Shown one piece after another: positions 13,324-18,944 of a stretch of 18,944 nt of DNA (positions are counted from its first letter, which is position 1; every line of letters starts with the position of its first letter). The DNA lies in NCBI GenBank assembly GCA_035384565.1, contig DAOOIT010000092.1:1-18944 (forward strand), written 5' to 3'. This DNA is from Planctomycetota bacterium (GTDB lineage: Bacteria; Planctomycetota; PUPC01; DSUN01). Below the pieces are notes generated by a model. The model saw only the letters and a list, made by a program, of their open reading frames with translations. It was not told where the DNA came from and ran no database searches. Position numbers and translations under genes: made by a program.

Positions 13324-16300
13324 TCACGGCCCCTCCCCCACCCGCACCTTCTCCAGCCTCCCATCCACCATGTTCCGGTGGACCAGCATCAGCCGATGCG
13401 TGCCGGCGGGCAGGTCCAGCTCGCCGCCGATGCGGGTCACGACCTCCTCGGAGACGGTCTTCGGCTTCTGGGGGCCGTAGCCAGGGGGCGAGTCAATCGG
13501 CACATCCTTCGTCCCCGTCGTCAGCTTGTCGAGCCTGCCGGCCGGCTGGCCGTCGAGCACCACGTCAAAGGCCATTGGCCGACGCTCCTTGGGCACGAGG
13601 GTGTCGCGGAGGGCCAGGATATCCTCCCACACGCCCTGGGAACGGGGGCGGCGGTCCGAGTAGCGGAAGACGCCTTCGGCGGCGATGGCCGTCCTGCCCG
13701 GCTTCTTCACATCCACGACGAGGAGAATGGCGTCGGCGAAACGGAGGTCGGCCTTCCAGTTGCCGCCGGGCGTCCAGGCGTCTTCGTAGCCCTTCGCTGT
13801 GCGAAGCTGGGGGATGAAGTCCTTGCACTCGATGGTCGCGGGCACGTCGAGCGGCTTGTGCACGAAGGGCGGGATGGGCTGGACTTCGCTCTCCTTGAGC
13901 GGCTGCTTGTCGAGGAACCTGACGGTGAAGGGCTTCGGCTCATGCCGCACGGTGAGGCCGCGGGAGGTGAGGCCGCGGCCCTTGGCCTGGTCGGGCTCAC
14001 CGCCAACGTGGAATTCGCGGAAGAGGGCCTCGCGAGCCGAAGCAACGCTCTCCCCAAGCCAATCGTCGCTTGGCCGCCTCAACGCCTCGACACCGGCCAT
14101 CAGCCCGTCCAGATCGGAGCCTTGGATCACAATCGCCGATCTTTGCGGGTGGAACGCCTGGGGAATGCAGTGAACGATGGCCCGGCCCGGGCCTGGGAAC
14201 TCGCGGGAGACCTCGGGCCAGAGGACGCCGACCTTGGCGAGGTGCTCGGCCATCTCGTTGTCGGGCCGCGTCGCCAGGTCGAGCAGCACCACCGTCTCGC
14301 CCACCTGGTAGCCGCCGAGGGTGGCGAAGTAGTCGTTGCGATTGACCGTTGTGACCTTGATCCTGCCGATGGTCTCTCCCTTGTCGGCGCGAGCGTTCTC
14401 GGCGAGTTGCTCCGGCGTCGGGTCGTAGGCGAGCCAGTAGGTCGTCACCTCGGGCTTGCGGCGAATCTCGGCCTCGATGCCCAGGCGGCCCAGCACCTGC
14501 TTGAGGCGTTCGGCGGCGGGGAGGAGCTTGATGGTGTGCGGCGTCTCGAAGAGCGGCACGATAGCCTTGCCCTTCCCCGCCAGCACTTCGCGGAGGCGGT
14601 CGCCGTTGCGGAAGAGCACCCTGTCGTCAAGCGTCTGGGCGAGGGAGCGGAGGCGGCGGGGCGGCTTCACCGTCACGGGCAGTTCCGCCACGTCGCCCGT
14701 CAACTGCGACCGCACGGCCACCTTCCACTCGCCCGGTGGGGCATTGAGCGGAATCGGGTAGGCCATGCCGAACGACCCCTCGCGCGTCGTGCTGCGATAG
14801 CGCTCCATGGCCACCGACCGGTCGGGCCGCAGGAGCGCAAGATGGAAGGGCAGAGCGGCAGCAAGCGCGCTGCCCTCCTTGTCGAGGAAGCTGATCTGGA
14901 CAGCCAGGCCATCGCCGGCCCGTACCGACTGGCCGGCGCGAACAGCTATCTTGCTCGCCTCGCGACGGAGGAGCGCAAACACGCGGGCAGTGGTGGCTGA
15001 GAGGTCGCAACGCAGGTCCGGCTCGAGGCGCACGATGACCTTCTCACCCGCCCGCGGCCAACTGCCGCGCACCCGTTCCTCGGTCAAGTCATAGATGACG
15101 CATCCAGCCGTCTGGCTGCTCGGGAGCAGCTTTTCGGACACCTCGAACCAGTCGGTGTGGGTCTTGATTGACGAGTCGTTGACGCAGAGGAGGTACTTCG
15201 CATCGCGGCCGCCGTCAACCTGCGTCACAGTGACACGCGAGTCGGCGCCCCTTTCAGGCCGCAGCCAGGCGCTGCCCGTGTCGCCGAGGGCATTGATCGC
15301 CGCGGGCGCTATCTCGCGGTGCCATTCCTCAGCCAGGGCGATATGGCGCAGGCCCTCGGGGGTGTTGGGGCTCGACCAGTTGTAAGGCCGGGCACTCTCG
15401 ACGAAGGGCAACGTGATGCCCAAGGGCTTCGCGCCGGCGAGCTTGACCGTGGAAGAGCCGTCCACAAGGACGAGGCCGCCACCCTTGGCGAATGCCTCGA
15501 TGCCAGAGACGACTTTGGGCGGGAGGGGGACGGTTTGGCCCGCGACGACAAGGGCTTTGACGCCGATTGTGGGCGGGACGTCTCCGTCCCGCGAAGAAAC
15601 GCGGGGCACGGAGGCCCCGCCCACAAGAACAGCCTCAACCTCTTCTTCAGTTATGAAGCGGGGGGTGTAGCCGAGGCGGGTGAGGCTGACGAGGAGTTTA
15701 TAATACGCCGTGCCGAAGCCCTGGCAGACGTGTTGCCTCGCCATCTGGCTACGCGAGTAGAGGATGCCGACGCCATAGTCGCCCCGGCACTCGGTGGCGA
15801 GGAAGGCGAAGCGGTTGAGGAAGTCGCGGCCGGCGTGAAGGTCTTCGGCGACGGCCTTGCCCTTCATCTCGCTCCAGTGGGTCTGCTTGTTCATGCCGCC
15901 CAGCACCGTTGAGAAGCCTTCGAGGGCAAAGCCGGCCCCCGAGGCACCGTGGGCGAGGTTGTGGGCGATGGCGCGGACGAACTTCCCCGGATACTCGGCC
16001 TGGCCGTGAACCATGCCCAGGCTGGTGCCGACCCAGATGGGGATGAACTGTGGGCGGGATGGAGTTGTGGGCGGGACGTCTCTGTCCCGCGAAGAGACCC
16101 GGGGCACGGAGGCCCCGCCCACAGGTGAGGCCATGCCGCGGTTGGTGTTGAGCATCGCAGCACTGAAGAGCCACTGATACGCGTAGTCGGGGCCGGCCAC
16201 CTGGTCGTTCCAGGCCGTGATGTAGCGGATATCGAAGGGCCGATAGGCCCAGGGCACGTACTGGCCGTCGCGCACGGCGGCGTGGTCAATGTTGATCGTG

Positions 16301-17376
16301 CCCGTGTGGTGCATCGAGGGGACAATGGGGCGGAGGGCGGCGATGTGGCCGCGGTCGCTCTCCTCGTAGATGCCCATCAGATAGGCCGCCCAGGCGTCAA
16401 TCCGCTTCTCCAGCTCAGCCAGCTTCGCAGGCTCCAGGGGCTTGAGGTGCTGGGCCATCTCCTCGATCCATCGGGCGGTCGGCAGGTCAATGGCGGGGGC
16501 GAACTCGGGCCGGCCGATGGCGAGGAGATAGGTGATGTATTCGTCGAGGCGGGGGGCCTTCAACCCCGTGCGGCGGGTGAACTCGTCGTAGACCGCCTGG
16601 TCGCTTCGGGCGATGTAGTTGCGGAGGCCCTCCTCCTGCTGGCCCCAGCCCCAGTAGACCAGGAGCATCTTGCGGGCGAGGAGGCCCACGGGGTCGAAGT
16701 CGAGGCAGAAGCCCGCGAAGCTGGGATAGCGGCTGTTGGCCTGGGCCGAGAGGGCGAGGCGCTGCCTGAATGAGGCCAATTCAAGGGGATAGACGCGAGC
16801 CGGGTTGAAACTCATGGGCCGCGTGTAGGGGTTGGCATAGAGCATGGCGGAGGCCGCGGTGAACTCGTCGAGGAGCGGCTCGCGGTCCATCTCGGACGCG
16901 CACATCGAGAAGGCCACGTCAATGCCGGTCTCGCGGAAGGTCTGGGGCACGGACTTCCGCCAGTCGGCGAGCGCGGCGGCCTTCCTGGCGGGGTTGCGGG
17001 CCACTTCGGGCGGGAGTTGCGGCGGGCTGGGCATGCTCTCGTCGGTGATCGCCCCGGGCGACTTGCGGATGGGGCTGGCGAGGGTCACCTCCACGCCCGT
17101 CGGCCGGCCGTTGACGTGGAAGGCGTACGTTCCGGCCGCCAGGCCCTCGGTGCCCATCACCAGCGCGGATGGCTTGCCCTGGTAGACGAGCAGCGGCGGC
17201 CCGCCCTCCCCTGCCAACTCGATCTTCACCTCGCCCTCGGCGCCCTGGACGGCGAGGGGCACTTTCTCGCCCACGACGTAGGCCGCCCGGTCGAGCGGGA
17301 GAAGCACGGCCGGCTCGGCGGCCGCAGCCACAGTGGCAACGACGAGCCAGGTCAAAACCCAGGAGCAAAGCCTCAT
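13324..17376 (-). CDS. Large exported multidomain glycosidase-like protein
   Basis: The product is 1350 aa. ATG at 17376 follows GGGAGA. Residues 1-20 form a signal peptide (AAAA before EPA). A beta-sandwich spans about 20-105 (PLDRAAYVVGEKVPLAVQG). A TIM-barrel-like region from about 150 to 560 includes SFAGFCLDFDP, WAYRPFDIRYITAWNDQ and HGASGAGFALEGF. An amidotransferase-like domain follows (ALVVAGQTVPLPPKVVSG, AKGGGLVLVDG), an arrangement like GH42 relatives. Ig-like domains and a roughly 500-residue tail with RPDNEMAEHLAKVGVLWPEV and a C-terminal beta domain (LPAGTHRLMLVHRNM) complete it. I do not recognise a family for the tail, and no Asn-Glu acid/base motif is seen in the barrel. Residues 419-437 and 585-603 are encoded by palindromic repeats. 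It lies 11 bp downstream of the phosphorylase gene and is probably co-transcribed. Confidence 0.75.
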   Translation of the reverse strand: MRLCSWVLTWLVVATVAAAAEPAVLLPLDRAAYVVGEKVPLAVQGAEGEVKIELAGEGGPPLLVYQGKPSALVMGTEGLAAGTYAFHVNGRPTGVEVTLASPIRKSPGAITDESMPSPPQLPPEVARNPARKAAALADWRKSVPQTFRETGIDVAFSMCASEMDREPLLDEFTAASAMLYANPYTRPMSFNPARVYPLELASFRQRLALSAQANSRYPSFAGFCLDFDPVGLLARKMLLVYWGWGQQEEGLRNYIARSDQAVYDEFTRRTGLKAPRLDEYITYLLAIGRPEFAPAIDLPTARWIEEMAQHLKPLEPAKLAELEKRIDAWAAYLMGIYEESDRGHIAALRPIVPSMHHTGTINIDHAAVRDGQYVPWAYRPFDIRYITAWNDQVAGPDYAYQWLFSAAMLNTNRGMASPVGGASVPRVSSRDRDVPPTTPSRPQFIPIWVGTSLGMVHGQAEYPGKFVRAIAHNLAHGASGAGFALEGFSTVLGGMNKQTHWSEMKGKAVAEDLHAGRDFLNRFAFLATECRGDYGVGILYSRSQMARQHVCQGFGTAYYKLLVSLTRLGYTPRFITEEEVEAVLVGGASVPRVSSRDGDVPPTIGVKALVVAGQTVPLPPKVVSGIEAFAKGGGLVLVDGSSTVKLAGAKPLGITLPFVESARPYNWSSPNTPEGLRHIALAEEWHREIAPAAINALGDTGSAWLRPERGADSRVTVTQVDGGRDAKYLLCVNDSSIKTHTDWFEVSEKLLPSSQTAGCVIYDLTEERVRGSWPRAGEKVIVRLEPDLRCDLSATTARVFALLRREASKIAVRAGQSVRAGDGLAVQISFLDKEGSALAAALPFHLALLRPDRSVAMERYRSTTREGSFGMAYPIPLNAPPGEWKVAVRSQLTGDVAELPVTVKPPRRLRSLAQTLDDRVLFRNGDRLREVLAGKGKAIVPLFETPHTIKLLPAAERLKQVLGRLGIEAEIRRKPEVTTYWLAYDPTPEQLAENARADKGETIGRIKVTTVNRNDYFATLGGYQVGETVVLLDLATRPDNEMAEHLAKVGVLWPEVSREFPGPGRAIVHCIPQAFHPQRSAIVIQGSDLDGLMAGVEALRRPSDDWLGESVASAREALFREFHVGGEPDQAKGRGLTSRGLTVRHEPKPFTVRFLDKQPLKESEVQPIPPFVHKPLDVPATIECKDFIPQLRTAKGYEDAWTPGGNWKADLRFADAILLVVDVKKPGRTAIAAEGVFRYSDRRPRSQGVWEDILALRDTLVPKERRPMAFDVVLDGQPAGRLDKLTTGTKDVPIDSPPGYGPQKPKTVSEEVVTRIGGELDLPAGTHRLMLVHRNMVDGRLEKVRVGEGP
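15568..15625. repeat. Palindromic element inside the 1350-aa gene (copy 1)
   Basis: This 58-bp copy has outer arms TGTGGGCGGG/CCCGCCCACA. Its internal hairpins are GCGGGACG/CGTCCCGC and GCGGGGC/GCCCCGC. On the gene strand it reads VGGASVPRVSSRDGDVPPT, residues 585-603, between EEEVEAVL and IGVKALVVAG. All six frames through it lack stops. Confidence 0.9.
16049..16123. repeat. Palindromic element inside the 1350-aa gene (copy 2, extra left end)
   Basis: A 58-bp copy at 16066-16123 is read as VGGASVPRVSSRDRDVPPT (residues 419-437). It differs from the copy at 15568 at only a few positions. A second left-end sequence, TGTGGGCGGGA, sits 17 bp to its left at 16049 and encodes TPSRPQ. It looks like a partial tandem copy or a nested insertion. 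The frame remains open. Confidence 0.85.
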
Positions 17377-17387
17377 CGGTGTCTCCC

Positions 17388-18152
17388 TCAAAGACTCAGG
17401 CACGCCTCGGCGGCGAGCCAGAAGAGCTTCTCGCGGGTCGAAGCGCGATGCCACCAGTCGCGGTGGTCCCAGTCGGCCCCGCTCACGTCGTCGCCGCCGT
17501 AGAGGAGCTGGGCGAAGGCGACGCCGCGGAACTGGGCGACGGCGAAGAAGGCCGCGGCCTCCATCTCGACGGTCAGGCAGCCCTCGGCGCGCCGCCGCCG
17601 CACCATCTCGGGCGTCTCGCGGTACGGGGCGTCGGTGGTCCACGTCTTGCCGACCATGTACTCGACGCCGTGCCTCTGGAGCGTGGCCTCGATGGCGGCA
17701 ACGGCTTGGGGGCTGGCGGCCACCTCGCGGCCGGGCGGCAGGTAGTGGTAGGAGGTGCCCTCGTCGCGGAGGGCGACGGACGGCACGAGCACGTGGCCCG
17801 CGGCAATCGTGCGGTCGAGCACGCCGGCCCCCCCGCAGGCGATGAACTTGCGGCAGCCGCGGGCGATCGCCTCCTCGAGCAGGCCGGCCGACAGCGGCGC
17901 GCCCACGCCCGGCTGGAAGAAGGCCAGCCGCCGTCCCTCGACGTTGATCTCATAGAGCAGATGGGAGCCATGCTCCCACTTCTGCTCGGCCACGACCCGA
18001 GCGCGCCGGCTCTTGGCCACCTTCTGCACCACGTCCCGGAAGAAGCACGGCACGCAGTGCTCGGGCACGTCGAGGCGTTCGGTGATCTTGCCCGGCTCGA
18101 TCACCGCGTCGCGCGAAGGGTCGAAGTCCAGAATCGGGTAGTCGGCCGCCAT
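17388..18152 (-). CDS. Nucleoside phosphorylase-family protein
   Basis: The product is 254 aa with no signal peptide, so it is cytoplasmic. ATG at 18152 is 6 nt from AAGGAG, and an adjacent GTG at 18155 is a less likely start. PNP/UDP-phosphorylase family features are visible: QPGVGAP (80-86), FIACGGAGVLD (103-113), DEGTSYHYLP (130-139), TWTTDAPYRET (170-180), TVEMEAAAFF (194-203, the Met-Glu ribose-binding pair) and LYGGDDVSG (217-225, with an acidic pair at the base-binding position). The family splits nucleosides with phosphate into base and ribose-1-phosphate. The closest look is to uridine-phosphorylase-like members, but the substrate is not proven. It is the first gene of an operon whose second gene (11 bp on) encodes a huge exported protein, an odd pairing. 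Confidence 0.9.
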   Translation of the reverse strand: MAADYPILDFDPSRDAVIEPGKITERLDVPEHCVPCFFRDVVQKVAKSRRARVVAEQKWEHGSHLLYEINVEGRRLAFFQPGVGAPLSAGLLEEAIARGCRKFIACGGAGVLDRTIAAGHVLVPSVALRDEGTSYHYLPPGREVAASPQAVAAIEATLQRHGVEYMVGKTWTTDAPYRETPEMVRRRRAEGCLTVEMEAAAFFAVAQFRGVAFAQLLYGGDDVSGADWDHRDWWHRASTREKLFWLAAEACLSL

Positions 18153-18173
18153 CACGCGCTCCTTCCGAGCGAT

Positions 18174-18202
18174 AGGATAGGGGGCGGGCGGGCTGGTGTC
18201 AA
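18174..18202 (-). promoter_or_regulatory. Predicted promoter of phosphorylase operon
   Basis: On the minus strand, a perfect TTGACA (18202-18197) is followed after 17 bp by TATCCT (18179-18174). The start would fall near 18167, leaving a leader of only about 15 nt that contains AAGGAG. Confidence 0.65.
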
Positions 18203-18263
18203 TCGCCCGTCGCCCAGGGGTGTGCGCGAGGGTGCTTGACTCCTGTGTTCACACCGCGTCCTC

Positions 18264-18296
18264 AACCTCCCGCGGGTTCGCAACCCGCGGGAGGTT
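18264..18296. repeat. Perfect 15-bp stem, 3-nt loop palindrome
   Basis: AACCTCCCGCGGGTT (18264-18278), loop CGC, then AACCCGCGGGAGGTT (18282-18296) form an uninterrupted 15-bp stem. No T-tract follows, and no gene ends nearby in the right direction, so it is not a simple terminator. A REP-like element is the simplest reading. Confidence 0.85.
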
Positions 18297-18339
18297 CCTG
18301 CCTCGGGAATCCCCGGAACAGGGAAAGGCCCGCTGCAAG

Positions 18340-18406
18340 GGTGGCCGCGAGCGTCCCGCTGGCGGCTCTCCTCATCCGTTCGACAAGCGGGACGCTTGTC
18401 GCCACG
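18340..18406. repeat. Dispersed inverted repeat, copy 2
   Basis: This 67-bp copy matches 162-228. Its inverted repeat GCGTCCCGCT/AGCGGGACGC is perfect over 10 bp, better than in copy 1. It ends 67 bp upstream of the -35 box of the cupin promoter. Confidence 0.7.
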
Positions 18407-18473
18407 AGAATCGCCAGCAGAAGCTGCCCACGGAATGGCCCACATCCGTCCCTCAGGCTTCGGGCGAGGGTGC

Positions 18474-18503
18474 TTGACAGAGCGTGGCCCCGAACGGTAG
18501 AAC
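18474..18503 (+). promoter_or_regulatory. Predicted promoter of cupin gene
   Basis: TTGACA (18474-18479) is followed after 18 bp by TAGAAC (18498-18503). The start would be near 18510, about 44 nt before the ATG at 18554. AGGAGA lies at 18542-18547. Confidence 0.55.
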
Positions 18504-18553
18504 GGGACGCGACGGGCGACACTCAGTGGCCACTCGCGCTCAGGAGACGAGGC

Positions 18554-18928
18554 ATGCAGATTCGCAAGTTCACGGACGGCCGTCCGTTCGCCATGGGCCA
18601 GGGCGACACGCGCAACGTCTACGGCCCCCACAACGGCGCCAGGCACCTGACGTTCAACTACGCGAAGTTCGCGCCGGGCGTGGCCTTCACCCAACACGTG
18701 CACGACCGCTCAGAGGACCTGATCCTCGTGCTCGAGGGCGGCGGGGTGATCCGGCTGGATGACCAGGAATTCCCTATCGAGGCGGGCGACGTGATCCTGG
18801 TGTCGGAGGGCGAGTTCCACGGCACGGTGGCCGGGCCGGACGGGCTCACGTGCGTCTCGGTGCAGGCTCCCCCCGATCCCAGGCTGTACGACGGTTCGCG
18901 CGACCGCGCCTCTTCGCGCGGGGCGTGA
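18554..18928 (+). CDS. Small cupin-domain protein
   Basis: The product is 124 aa. ATG at 18554 follows AGGAGA by 6 nt. The open frame extends further upstream, but only through repeats. It is a single conserved beta-barrel cupin: motif 1 runs PGVAFTQHVHDRSEDLILVLEGG with His48, His50 and Glu54 as likely metal ligands, and motif 2 runs PIEAGDVILVSEGEFH with His89. All four expected ligands are present, so it probably binds a divalent metal. Cupins of this size act as sugar isomerases, dioxygenases or small-ligand sensors, and the specific role is not evident. There is no signal peptide, so it is cytoplasmic. It has its own promoter. Confidence 0.88.
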   Translation: MQIRKFTDGRPFAMGQGDTRNVYGPHNGARHLTFNYAKFAPGVAFTQHVHDRSEDLILVLEGGGVIRLDDQEFPIEAGDVILVSEGEFHGTVAGPDGLTCVSVQAPPDPRLYDGSRDRASSRGA

Positions 18929-18944
18929 GGCGCCCGGCTCGAGA

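Larger units (their letters stand above)
18226..18478. repeat. 15-bp direct repeats flanking a repeat-bearing module
   Basis: GCGAGGGTGCTTGAC occurs exactly at 18226-18240 and again at 18464-18478. The right copy contributes the -35 box of the cupin promoter. The 223 bp between them contain the perfect hairpin and the dispersed inverted repeat. The arrangement resembles an insertion with duplicated target or a short-homology duplication. Confidence 0.6.
18156..18553. other. Divergent intergenic region between phosphorylase and cupin genes
   Basis: No gene is supported here. From left to right it holds the phosphorylase promoter, a first GCGAGGGTGCTTGAC (18226-18240), a perfect 15-bp hairpin (18264-18296), the second dispersed inverted repeat (18340-18406), a second GCGAGGGTGCTTGAC (18464-18478) and the cupin promoter and leader. 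Confidence 0.65.

Noticed and set aside
18236..18553. N-terminal extension of the cupin protein
   Set aside because: The extra codons cover dispersed repeats and the predicted promoter. ATG at 18554 has AGGAGA and starts the domain.

Overview
The window comes from a high-GC bacterium (by eye about two thirds G+C). Large secreted glycoside-hydrolase-like proteins, a ThuA-like protein, a secreted ADP-ribosylglycohydrolase-family protein and many dispersed palindromic repeats suggest a Planctomycetota or related PVC-type lineage. That placement is inferred from gene content, because no rRNA or marker gene is present.

Layout: (1) 1-380 holds a dispersed inverted repeat and a promoter for a small membrane-anchored protein of unknown function (381-902, +). 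(2) A convergent ThuA-like gene (982-1692, -) has its own promoter and leader hairpin. (3) 1693-2996 is a repeat-rich non-genic zone. It has a half palindrome, a 227-bp unit duplicated in tandem with one mismatch, and the C-terminal remnant of a TnpB/OrfB transposon protein. (4) 2997-11667 (-) holds three exported carbohydrate-active-type proteins: a 1161-aa GH42-like protein, a 531-aa parallel beta-helix protein translationally coupled to it by a 4-bp overlap, and a 1114-aa GH5-like protein. (5) A divergent secreted ADP-ribosylglycohydrolase-family gene (11800-13224, +) starts from a promoter back-to-back with that of the GH42-like gene. (6) 13324-18152 (-) is a two-gene operon: a nucleoside-phosphorylase-family protein followed 11 bp later by a 1350-aa exported multidomain protein. 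(7) A repeat-bearing intergenic region and a promoter precede a small single-domain cupin (18554-18928, +).

The locus reads as a polysaccharide or glycoside degradation neighbourhood. Exported beta-helix, GH5-like and GH42-like proteins would act outside the cytoplasm, and the ThuA-like, cupin and phosphorylase proteins inside. No transporter or regulator is present, so the substrate cannot be named.

The most unusual signal is a family of 55-71 bp palindromes with TGTGGGCGG / CCGCCCACA ends. Three copies lie inside coding sequence, always in the same codon phase, and add 18-19 residues to the host proteins without breaking the frame. Intergenic copies have a different length modulo 3. This resembles in principle the protein-coding palindromic elements of Rickettsia, but with unrelated sequence.
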